Part shown: positions 29,265 through 34,666 of the stretch, piece by piece | Layout: every line of letters begins with the position of its first letter | How positions within the stretch are numbered: the first letter of the stretch is position 1 | Assembly (NCBI GenBank): GCA_016210115.1 | Contig: JACQUW010000390.1 | Location: 1 to 34,666, forward strand | DNA from: Deltaproteobacteria bacterium | Lineage (GTDB): Bacteria; Desulfobacterota; Binatia; UBA9968 | Direction: 5' to 3' | Length of the DNA stretch: 34,666 nucleotides | The notes under the pieces: model-generated | The model's database searches: none | The model's input: the letters and a program-made list of their open reading frames with translations, nothing else | What the model was told of the DNA's origin: nothing | Program-made: the position numbers and the translations under genes

Positions 29265-29320
29265 ACGAAACCCGCTCCTTTTCTCGCTCCCGAAGTTTAC
29301 CGCGCCGCGACCAAATCGTG

Positions 29321-29848
29321 TTAGCGGCCCAAAGCCCTGAGAATCTGAGACCGCGCCTGGTGAAGGGGAACACGATCGATGACGGCTTCAGAATCAGGCA
29401 TCGTTCGAACGGCGATCTCTCCGCCTGTCTTCGGATCGCGTTGAATACTGAATTTTCCTTGAAACAGGCCCAGAATACCCAAAGACCCATCCCGCCTCTC
29501 GGACAAAAACACCAGGACCCGCTCGCCCTGTTTAAAAGACGGTGTTCCAGCTACAGAACCGGAGATCGCTCCAACTTTTCCCCCCAGCAGGATGACGTTG
29601 ACTCGTGCCCCTGCCGGTGCGGAGTCTTTGAGGGTTTCCTCCACGTCGACTTCAATTCGTGTCAGAATGATCGACTTATCGTCAGTCCAATAACTGTGAA
29701 CACCGGCCACCGCGCCGATAACGACCATTTTTGCTGCCTCAGTAAGACCTTCAATCGAAAGGGGACCAGGGCTGATCGTCTCGCTCGAGCCGGGGAGCGC
29801 TCCAAAAAGAAGCAGCGTTATTCCTGTGAGAATGGCTAAAGATTTCAC
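29321..29848 (-). CDS. Exported single-domain paralog of the matrixin N-terminal domain
   Basis: Exported protein of 175 residues with a signal peptide (SLAILTGITLLLFGALPGSSE) followed by one beta domain. It aligns well with residues 50-165 of the downstream protease: IGAVAGVHSYWTDDKSIILTRIEVDVEETLK against VEGTVTAIKSYWEESEQQIFTAITLSVEDVLK, then PSFKQGERVLVFLSERRDGSLGILGLFQGKFSI against PEFFVGEKVLMFLSQNQDGTLRIAHLYQGKYSV. The strand pattern recalls OB-fold NTR/TIMP-like domains. It contains no Cys, so it cannot inhibit through an N-terminal Cys as animal TIMPs do. It starts with GTG 29848; the ribosome site is poor. Being next to the protease, it may act as inhibitor, chaperone or partner; this is inference. 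Confidence 0.75.
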   Translation of the reverse strand: MKSLAILTGITLLLFGALPGSSETISPGPLSIEGLTEAAKMVVIGAVAGVHSYWTDDKSIILTRIEVDVEETLKDSAPAGARVNVILLGGKVGAISGSVAGTPSFKQGERVLVFLSERRDGSLGILGLFQGKFSIQRDPKTGGEIAVRTMPDSEAVIDRVPLHQARSQILRALGR

Positions 29849-29868
29849 GCAGTTCTACGGCACCGATC

Positions 29869-30185
29869 TCAGACGAAGACCAGCCAGCGCTCTTTCGTTC
29901 GTCCCTTAAATGCTATTTTGCCGAAACAGTGGAAGTAATCAGTTGGGATGGGCCAACCGTTAAGGGGATCGTATTTCCGCGGTGGAATACCGGTGTCGTC
30001 AACTAAAAACATATCAGACATACACCGACGCAAAAGTAATTTCCAGCCCGTCCCCATGACCCTGTTGTTGATGGAGCAAAACCCAGACCATGAGGGTCTT
30101 TCTCGTATTGAATCGTTCCCCGCTTAAGATCTTCCACATTCGGAAATTCTCGGCTGCCAATCCCTCTTTGAAATTCCGAAATTTG
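29869..30185 (-). pseudogene. Remnant of an unrecognised gene, frameshifted
   Basis: Two overlapping minus-strand frames look protein-like and continue each other. The first (30185 to 30003) reads EFQRGIGSREFPNVEDLKRG... through APSTTGSWGRAGNYF. The second (down to 29869) reads VDDTGIPPRKYDPLNGWPIPTDYF and so on. A shift at about 30020-30050 separates them, and there is no start codon in the first frame after its upstream stop. I do not recognise the family. Evidence is composition and continuity only. Confidence 0.35.
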
Positions 30186-30279
30186 TCATCGCATCAAGCA
30201 GTTAGGTTGAATCCAAACATTTCCTCAAGGCTAGTGGCCGCTTAATCCGACTATCCAGCTCATTCTCAGGCTTTGTTAT

Positions 30280-30315
30280 TTGACGAGTCTGTCGTCATTT
30301 GTCATAATATATGAC
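30280..30315 (+). promoter_or_regulatory. Sigma70-like promoter with overlapping palindrome
   Basis: TTGACG (30280-30285), a 17-bp spacer and CATAAT (30303-30308) form a near-consensus promoter. The -10 lies inside the palindrome GTCATA-ATA-TATGAC (30301-30315). The start codons ATG 30311 and 30317 follow so closely that the transcript would be leaderless or nearly so. A repressor binding the palindrome would shut the promoter. Confidence 0.5.
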
Positions 30316-30681
30316 GATGGCACCGACAGATAACGGCCCGCCCTATGTAGAACGAATCCTGAACCTACCAAGCCTTCTCAGAAAGAAGTCCCACTTCCTC
30401 CTAGGACCCCGCCAGACCGGCAAGACATTTTTGATTCGCCACTCCTTGAAAGGAGTGCGGTTTTACGATCTGCTGGACAGTTCAATTTACCTCGCTCTCA
30501 GTCATAGGCCGGAGCGAATCTCACAGGAACTCATCAAGACAAGGTGGTCGTCATCGACGAGATTCAGCGCCTGCCGGAACTCCTGAACGAGGTGCACAGG
30601 CTCATCGAAGATAGTCGCGGCTACCTGCCGGGATCAGGACATCAAGGCTGGCTGGCCAGCAGCATGACCGTAGCCGGCTAA
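30311..30681 (+). pseudogene. Truncated DUF4143-type AAA ATPase remnant
   Basis: N-terminal part of an ATPase of the AAA/DUF4143 family (cytoplasmic proteins of unclear function, often near toxin-antitoxin genes). The first frame shows YVERILNLPSLLRKKSHFLLGPRQTGKTFLIRH with Walker A GPRQTGKT. The Walker B segment VVVIDEIQRLPELLNEVHRLIED is one base out of frame (shift near 30535-30541) and leads to a stop at 30679-30681. The family normally has about 380-450 residues, so over two thirds of the gene is missing. Similarity ends at about 30630, marking a deletion junction next to the recombinase remnant. Confidence 0.8.
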
Positions 30682-31645
30682 AGCGAGCAGTCCCGCAAAT
30701 CGAGCAGGTCCAAGGGACTGGCGGTGGAGCCGAGCTTGGGCTGACGAATTTGCAGATAGCGCTGGGTACTTTGAAGCGAGTTATGGCCCAAGCGGACAGC
30801 TTCTCCAGGTAGCGCTTCCGGTCCTAGTCGTCACGAAAGATGGCCGGGCGGTCATTGCCTCGACAAATAACGTGATAGATAAGCTCCGGGTATTCAATCC
30901 GACCAGGTCGAGCCATGCGGCTTTGTATCACACTGCAAATCCATTCACCTATGCAAGCCTGACCCTTGCCCGCGCAACGTGTGAATGCCTTCGCCCTTTT
31001 CAACGCCACTTTTCTGCTTGGCCAGATTGTAGACTTTCTGTGCTGCGGTGATGTTCAGAGGGCAATTTCTGTTTTTGCCAAAGAAGACCCAGGAAACCGG
31101 TTGATAGGCCTGTTTATACCTTCTCAGCTCGCCGAGCAGGCGTTGGGAGAGAATCGTATAGCGGTCTTTTTTCCCCTTGCCCTGTTCCACCCGGATCATC
31201 ATACGCTCCGGATTGATATCACTGAGTTTGAGGTGGACCAGTTCGCTGACTCGAAGCCCCGCCGAGTCGGCGGTCATCAGTAAACAGCGATCTCTAAGCT
31301 TGACGGCGGCACTCAGCAGTCGCTCCACTTCCCTGGGACTTAGCACCTCCGGCAACCGCCAGGTCTTTTTCGAGGCGGCAAGAACAACTGCTCTTCGGTC
31401 CACCCCAAAACTTGTTGATAGAAAAACCGTAGCCCTGAGATGGCCACGTTCTGCGAGTTGGCAGATAACCCTCGGTCCTTAAGATGCAACAGATAGGCGC
31501 GGATCTGCTCTTGAGTGAGTTGATCGGAGCATTGCCGGTAATGCTTTACCAGCCCCACCATCGCTGAAACGTAGGTCTGCTCAGTCCTGGGCGCGAAGTT
31601 GCGTAGCCTCATCTCCTCGATCATCTTCTCTCGTAGTGCTCCCAT
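30678..31645 (-). pseudogene. XerC/IS91-associated-type tyrosine recombinase, disrupted
   Basis: Tyrosine recombinase in at least three pieces. The N-terminal SAM-like domain (LREKMIEEMRLRNFAPRTEQTYVSAMVGLVKHY) runs from ATG 31645, preceded by AAGGAGG. A one-base loss in the A-run opposite 31366-31370 shifts the frame; the catalytic domain continues with LPEVLSPREVERLL, the first catalytic Arg in SAGLRVSELVHL, and GKGKKDRYT. At about 30960 the HxxR box is cut after GIHTLR, and foreign DNA follows to about 30793. The C-terminus then resumes with LGHNSLQSTQRYLQI, carrying the nucleophilic Tyr, and ends at 30678. The integron-specific extra helix of IntI is absent, so this resembles the XerC-like recombinases linked to IS91-type elements. 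It must be inactive. Confidence 0.85.
30793..30916 (-). pseudogene. REP-associated (RAYT/Y1) transposase N-terminal fragment
   Basis: From ATG 30916 the minus strand reads ARPGRIEYPELIYHVICRG, the diagnostic start of TnpA-REP/IS200-like Y1 transposases (Y-H-V-x-x-R-G-N). It continues NDRPAIFRDD, then an in-frame TAG, then DRKRYLEKL. It ends where the recombinase C-terminus resumes. Only about 40 of the usual 150-plus residues remain and the catalytic HUH and Tyr are missing, so it is a dead remnant lodged in the recombinase gene. Confidence 0.8.
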
Positions 31646-31648
31646 AAA

Positions 31649-31665
31649 AAATCCTCCTTGGATTT
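31649..31665 (-). promoter_or_regulatory. Hairpin enclosing the recombinase ribosome site
   Basis: On the minus strand AAATCC and GGATTT pair around the loop AAGGA, and the Shine-Dalgarno AAGGAGG (31659-31653) is split between the loop and the 3' arm. A wider inverted repeat (CTCCCA 31639-31644 with TGGGAG 31671-31676) encloses it. Such a fold could limit translation of the recombinase. Confidence 0.4.
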
Positions 31666-31782
31666 AAATTTGGGAGCTACGCTAAATCAGATGATCAGAA
31701 TGAGCCAGAAAGGTAAATCGAAAATAAAAGGTGAGTGATCAGGACAGGCCTTACTGAGAGCAGCCCACCGCGAAGCGGTTTA

Positions 31783-31873
31783 GTTCAACGTTCCCAGTAA
31801 CCGGCGCGCGCTCGCCGACCTTTGCAAAGCACGGCACTTGCGCGCGCGTCCGCGTTGAACTGGGCAGTTAGAC
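31783..31873 (-). repeat. attC: attC recombination site 1 (91 bp)
   Basis: Read on the minus strand: R'' box GTCTAAC (31873-31867), R' box GTTGAAC (31789-31783). Between them is an imperfect palindrome in which CCCAGTTCAACGCGG on the R'' side pairs with the other arm, with a GC-rich central stem (GCGCGCG). The R'' arm carries the extra unpaired bases, giving minus-strand polarity. It follows the cassette gene at 31919 by 45 bp and is the last site of the array before the recombinase remnant. Confidence 0.75.
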
Positions 31874-31918
31874 GTTCTTCTCGCGTCACCACTGGTATTC
31901 TCGGCCACTGAGATTTCT

Positions 31919-32362
31919 CTATTCATAGCGCCAATCAGTCACGCCCCAGGACTCAGACAGTGATTCGCGACAAGCGTGCGCCAAACCCAATGCGCAATGC
32001 TCCAAGTCGGGCCGTCGCTTGCAATACGAGCAGTCTCCTTTCAGGCACCTACCCATAGCTACCATCGCCGCCTCCACCTTCTTGCTCTCCACCAAGGCAA
32101 GCTCTGCCCAATACAGCGACCAAAATCTATGCTCGGCAGAAGAGAACTCCACTGACTTCCGATTGGCAGTCGCCAGTGTTGCCGCAATTCGAGTAACTTC
32201 GGTATAGCGCTTTAGCTGCTCGTCCAGAAATGGCTTCCTCGCTTCGATACGCCGTGTTTCAACATCTCTCCATGATCCGTAGAGAAATGCAACAGCAGAT
32301 CCGACGATACTAGCGATTGCAACTGCTCCACCAATGATGTTCAGCGCACGTTGGAGAGTCAT
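31919..32362 (-). CDS. Cassette gene: small membrane-anchored protein, unknown
   Basis: Protein of 147 residues with an N-terminal TM helix (ALNIIGGAVAIASIVGSAVAFLYGSW), then a helical, charged cytoplasmic or periplasmic part (WRDVETRRIEARKPFLDEQLKRYTEVTRIAATLA). Four Cys cluster near 107-122 (GRCLKGDCSYCKRRPDLEHC). I do not recognise a family. ATG 32362 lies 17 bp after the R' box of attC 2, the classic position for a cassette gene, and the stop is 45 bp before attC 1. Cassette genes often lack their own promoter and are read from upstream. Confidence 0.75.
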   Translation of the reverse strand: MTLQRALNIIGGAVAIASIVGSAVAFLYGSWRDVETRRIEARKPFLDEQLKRYTEVTRIAATLATANRKSVEFSSAEHRFWSLYWAELALVESKKVEAAMVAMGRCLKGDCSYCKRRPDLEHCALGLAHACRESLSESWGVTDWRYE

Positions 32363-32379
32363 CTATGTGTCATTACGAC

Positions 32380-32437
32380 GTCTAACCGCTTCGGGTGAGC
32401 CGCGCTTTGAGCGTCGGTCTCAAGCCGATAGTTAGGT
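32380..32437 (-). repeat. attC: attC recombination site 2 (58 bp)
   Basis: Minus-strand R'' ACCTAAC (32437-32431) and R' GTTAGAC (32386-32380) fit the RYYYAAC / GTTRRRY consensus. Inner arms TCGGCTTGAGACCG and CGGCTCACCCGA pair with extra bases on the R'' side. Length and shape are typical of 59-be attC sites. It sits between the stop of the 294-residue cassette gene and the start of the 147-residue gene. Confidence 0.85.
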
Positions 32438-32496
32438 GGTTCACGATGTTCATATGGATCTTTTTATTGGCTATTTCCTGCCGCATTTGGTCTAGG

Positions 32497-33381
32497 TCAC
32501 TGAGCCGCTTTTCTCTTTGCCTCGTTTGCCATCTCTCGGCAATGTTTGTCCTTGTCCTTCATGCCAAGCGCGAGCGTCTGAACGTCCGCAGCGGTACAAT
32601 TCTCTAGTATCCGCAATCTGCAAATTCGATCTTCTTCCGCCTGATAGATCTTCGCTTTTGTCTTGTCATTGGCTTGTACATATCGATAGACGACGTGAGG
32701 CATTAAGATTGGCCTTACTGCCCGCCGAACGTCGGACTCAGGCGATTTCGGCCATTTTGACGCTAGCTCCCAAACAGTTGTTAAAAAGTTTTCGGCTTCT
32801 CCTATTTCTGTCCATCTCTCCAATTGCGCAAGCGCTTCCTTGTTGGCAAGGAAGGCGCCAATCAGCTCTTTGCGCTCTTCAATGGTGAGACCGAGTTCTT
32901 GGTTTTCATAATCAAAGATTCTCTGAATCAATTTGTTGCCACACCACACTTCAGGGTTACGCATGAGAGCAAGGCGCTCTAGGTGAGTGGCCTCATGAAA
33001 GTAAGGCATCCAGTAAAAATCGCCCGTACCCGAAAAAACAGTCGGGTTTTCTCGAAGGCACGCACGAACAAAAGGGTCCGGATCATTTTTGAGGGATTCT
33101 TCTAAATTCCGTTCAGGGCGTTCTATGCTATGGTTGCCGCGCTCGTAGTTTGTCTCACTATAATTGAGAAATCTGCCGTGTAGGGCTATCCACTGCCGGA
33201 CCTCGACTTCTGGGTCTTCTACTGGCAGGCGAGCTATGTCAAAAGGAATTGGGTTGCCTTGTTTTTGCTCGTACAGCTCCTTAAGCAGTGAAATACGGCC
33301 TTTGGCGTCTGCTCTTGTATACTCGCGACGAAGCTCCTCCAGCGTGTAAACATCTAATATATCGTATCTACGTAGCCTCAT
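32497..33381 (-). CDS. Cassette gene: helical repeat-like protein, unknown
   Basis: Cytoplasmic protein of 294 residues, rich in Glu, Arg, Leu and Trp and predicted largely helical. The segments DPEVEVRQWIALHGRFLNYSE, NDPDPFVRACLRENPTVF and HLERLALMRNPEVW repeat a D-P-x-V-R...L-x-x-N-P pattern at about 45-60 residue spacing, like HEAT/ARM-type repeats. No signal peptide or catalytic motif is visible. The start at 33381 is 22 bp after attC 3 and the stop is 59 bp before attC 2. I do not recognise a family; being a cassette, it was probably acquired horizontally. Confidence 0.78.
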   Translation of the reverse strand: MRLRRYDILDVYTLEELRREYTRADAKGRISLLKELYEQKQGNPIPFDIARLPVEDPEVEVRQWIALHGRFLNYSETNYERGNHSIERPERNLEESLKNDPDPFVRACLRENPTVFSGTGDFYWMPYFHEATHLERLALMRNPEVWCGNKLIQRIFDYENQELGLTIEERKELIGAFLANKEALAQLERWTEIGEAENFLTTVWELASKWPKSPESDVRRAVRPILMPHVVYRYVQANDKTKAKIYQAEEDRICRLRILENCTAADVQTLALGMKDKDKHCREMANEAKRKAAQ

Positions 33382-33403
33382 CGACTTTCCCTCTCACTCT
33401 ACA

Positions 33404-33463
33404 ACCTAACGGTAAGGGTGAGAGGCGCGTCTCTCAGCGTCCTTCTCAACCCAAAAGTTAGCC
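33404..33463 (-). repeat. attC: attC recombination site 3 (60 bp)
   Basis: Minus-strand R'' GGCTAAC (33463-33457) and R' GTTAGGT (33410-33404). Inner arms GGGTTGAGAAGG (R'' side) and CCTCTCACCC (R' side) pair, leaving extra T and A bases unpaired on the R'' side, the asymmetry expected of attC. The toxin stop codon lies one base from the R'' box. Confidence 0.88.
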
Positions 33464-33464
33464 A

Positions 33465-33758
33465 TTAGCTGCGGTATTGCCACCGTCGCGGGTCCCGTTG
33501 TCCATGCATACAAGCCACGACAATGATCTGATCGTCAATAATTCGGTAGAAAAGGCTGTACGGGAAACGACGCAGATTTATACGACGTGTCTAACGGTAA
33601 ACAATCGGGAACCCTTCAGGGTATGCGACCAGGGATTCAATGACGGTAGTCACGGCTGCAAGAAACTCGTCACCAAGACCGGCTCGTTGAGCCTCATACC
33701 ATCTGTAGGCGTCTTCAACGTCCGCGGCAGCAGCAGGTCGGAATATCGGTGGCTTCAC
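33465..33758 (-). pseudogene. ParE/RelE-type toxin with an in-frame amber codon
   Basis: Reading 97 codons from GTG 33758 to TAA 33465 gives a ParE-like toxin: FRPAAAADVEDAYRWYEAQRAGLGDEFLAAV, then FPIVYR, TAG, then TRRINLRRFPYSLFYRIIDDQIIVVACMHGQRDPRRW. The family normally reads VYRxTRR through this point, so TAG at 33593-33591 (codon 56) replaces one residue, for example by a single change from AAG, GAG or CAG. All other conserved positions, including the RRFPY and HGQRDP strands, remain. The GTG overlaps the antitoxin stop as GTGA, the coupling usual in such modules. Such toxins inhibit gyrase or cleave mRNA; this copy should be inactive. Confidence 0.82.
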
Positions 33759-33976
33759 CTAGACTGAGAACGGATCTGCTGCAGGACCTGGTCCCAAGGA
33801 ATGCCCTCAGGTCCCGAGCGTTCGAGATCGTCAAGCCGCCGGTCAAGTTCTTCGCGCTGCGCGTTGGTCAGCGGAACAGTTCCCGGCGTCTCGTTGAGGC
33901 TGTCCCATAGTTCCTCGATCAGACGCAGACGTTCTTCAGGACTCAGATCGCCTATGTTTAGCGCAGGCTTGCTCAT
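33755..33976 (-). CDS. Addiction-module antitoxin (PF09720-like)
   Basis: Antitoxin of 73 residues. The segment LSPEERLRLIEELWDSLNE followed by LTNAQREELDRRLDDLE and the C-terminal PEGIPWDQVLQQIRSQ is the signature of the unstable addiction-module antitoxin family paired with ParE/RelE toxins. ATG 33976 is preferred; an upstream TTG at 33985 is in frame but less likely. It neutralises the toxin by wrapping it and usually autoregulates the operon. It begins 55 bp after attC 4 and overlaps the toxin start by four bases. With the toxin broken, it may protect against related toxins. Confidence 0.88.
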   Translation of the reverse strand: MSKPALNIGDLSPEERLRLIEELWDSLNETPGTVPLTNAQREELDRRLDDLERSGPEGIPWDQVLQQIRSQSR

Positions 33977-34031
33977 AAACCCCAATATGCCATCTTCGTG
34001 GTTTCTCTGCCACCGCCACTATGTCCCTGAT

Positions 34032-34089
34032 GGCTAACGTCATGCTCAGCCGGCGCTCTCAGCGAACGGTCTGAAGTGCGGGGTTAGGC
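34032..34089 (-). repeat. attC: attC recombination site 4 (58 bp)
   Basis: Minus-strand R'' GCCTAAC (34089-34083) and R' GTTAGCC (34038-34032). Inner arms CGCACTTCAGACCG and CGGCTGAGCAT pair, with extra bases on the R'' side. It lies between the stop of the exported-protein cassette and the antitoxin gene. Confidence 0.83.
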
Positions 34090-34126
34090 CTAAAATACAA
34101 CAACGCAAGCATGGGCCACCTCTACT

Positions 34127-34501
34127 CTACTCTTGCTTTCTCAACCGAATCGTAGTTCCGACATCTCTTCCTTTTGTAATTGTCCCCCGCAATGACCCAT
34201 CGTCTTGCTTACGGAAATCGTACTCAGTAGTCCCCCGAGACCAGTCGACGTTGAATTGGATCGTATTATCATCGATGATCTTCCCCCGAAGTGGCCCAGT
34301 GACCCGCCCAGAGTGCATAGTAGCCTCGCCAATAAGTGCGTCGCGGTTTACCACCTTGAACTCCGCGGAAAACACTTTGGTCCGACTCTCCCATTTGCCG
34401 TTGAGCCATTCGTAACGAGGGTCGCCCTGTTCCTCGCTTTGTGCCGCGTAGCCGGCAAGGAACAGCAAGAATATAGTAGAAAGAAATAAGGTTTTGTGCA
34501 T
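34127..34501 (-). CDS. Cassette gene: small exported beta-rich protein, unknown
   Basis: Protein of 124 residues with a clear signal peptide (HKTLFLSTIFLLFLAGYAAQ). The mature part is likely a beta-barrel or lipocalin-like fold: YEWLNGKWESRTKVFSAEFKVVNRDALIGEATM with alternating strands, then TIQFNVDW, TEYDFRKQDDGSLRGTITKG. The LNGKWE...F.V....G.........G...DD.TI pattern resembles small periplasmic DUF proteins, none of which I can name. The start is 16 bp after attC 5 and the stop 37 bp before attC 4. Confidence 0.78.
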   Translation of the reverse strand: MHKTLFLSTIFLLFLAGYAAQSEEQGDPRYEWLNGKWESRTKVFSAEFKVVNRDALIGEATMHSGRVTGPLRGKIIDDNTIQFNVDWSRGTTEYDFRKQDDGSLRGTITKGRDVGTTIRLRKQE

Positions 34502-34517
34502 ATGGAGCCTCCTCTCT

Positions 34518-34575
34518 GCCTAACGTTAATCTCAGCCGGCGCGATCAGCGCTCGGGCTGTAGCTTTTGGTTAGCC
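34518..34575 (-). repeat. attC: attC recombination site 5 (58 bp)
   Basis: Minus-strand R'' GGCTAAC (34575-34569) and R' GTTAGGC (34524-34518). Inner arms CTACAGCCCGAG and the partner containing CGGCTGAG pair, with an extra A on the R'' side. It closes a further cassette that enters the window from the right. Confidence 0.85.
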
Positions 34576-34666
34576 TCTTCCGAGGCGTTTCCTGATCCAC
34601 GATGGTTTCCTGCGACAATCCAGGACCGCATGGACCCTAACCAACTCGCCAACAACGGTCGTAGTA
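34576..34666 (-). other. 3' end of a further cassette, cut by the window edge
   Basis: The minus strand has two open frames here. One ends with TAA inside the R'' box of attC 5; the other runs into the attC and ends at the TGA near 34547. Either could be the tail of a cassette gene starting beyond the edge. Too little is visible to choose or name it. Confidence 0.3.

Noticed and set aside
29237..29839. A 200-codon plus-strand frame opposite the exported paralog
   Set aside because: The minus-strand protein has a signal peptide and clear homology to the neighbouring protease domain; the plus frame is a shadow.
31366..31370. Programmed frameshift in the A-run of the recombinase
   Set aside because: The run is not a canonical heptamer in the needed frame, no stimulatory structure is evident, and the gene is broken again downstream.
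30678..31645. The recombinase as the integron integrase of the array
   Set aside because: It lacks the extra IntI helix between the catalytic boxes, and the attC polarity places the platform on the opposite side. The sequence fits XerC/IS91-linked recombinases better.
33589..33595. GTCTAAC inside the toxin gene as another attC half site
   Set aside because: No partner R' box at suitable distance and no paired inner arms; it lies in conserved coding sequence around the amber codon.
30824..33758. Two in-frame TAG codons in otherwise good protein sequence (RAYT fragment and ParE toxin), suggesting TAG recoding
   Set aside because: TAG is used as the normal stop of pit, ligA, the gamma-subunit gene, the crotonase gene and one cassette gene, so it is a stop codon here; ordinary nonsense mutations explain both.
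33477..33767. A 96-codon plus-strand frame over the toxin
   Set aside because: It lies antisense to an unmistakable ParE-like sequence and matches no family.

Overview
The window comes from the chromosome of an uncultured Gram-negative bacterium of moderately high GC. The evidence is lipoprotein signals of the outer-membrane type, a LolB-like protein, PhoBR and mostly Shine-Dalgarno starts. The gene mix resembles deltaproteobacterial, Methylomirabilota/Rokubacteria or Tectomicrobia-type metagenome genomes, but I cannot place it from sequence alone.

The left half (1 to about 17,670) is compact, intact housekeeping DNA. It starts with a phosphate block on +: the end of phoB, phoR, a DUF47/PhoU-like regulator and a PiT transporter. 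On - follows a four-gene Na+-pumping decarboxylase operon: biotin carrier, a 47-residue gamma-type membrane subunit, beta channel subunit, carboxyltransferase alpha, most likely methylmalonyl-CoA decarboxylase. Next come an RRM RNA-binding protein (+) and NAD-dependent DNA ligase ligA (-). A tightly packed + operon then runs through a TPR lipoprotein, a LolB/DUF4292-like lipoprotein, a family-5 peptide-binding protein, two Dpp-type permeases and an alpha/beta hydrolase.

The right half (about 17,670 to the end) is accessory and visibly decaying. It holds a decayed copy of a crotonase segment whose intact parent lies 8 kb away, and a BTAD/STAND regulator broken by one frameshift. Two ASH/choice-of-anchor-D exported paralogs follow (one frameshifted) with an M91/NleD-like metallopeptidase between them. 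Then come a membrane-fused spermidine synthase-like protein, an intact enoyl-CoA hydratase, and an exported matrixin metalloprotease with a stand-alone paralog of its own N-terminal domain. Last are remnants of a DUF4143-type ATPase, of a tyrosine recombinase and of a REP-associated transposase.

The final 3 kb (31,783 to 34,575) is the most notable part: five attC-like recombination sites separate four gene cassettes, all oriented on -. This is an integron cassette array. No integron integrase is visible, so it is either a CALIN (attC cluster lacking an integrase) or the distal part of an integron whose integrase lies beyond the right edge. The cassettes carry two proteins I do not recognise, a small exported protein, and an antitoxin/ParE-type toxin pair whose toxin has an in-frame amber codon.
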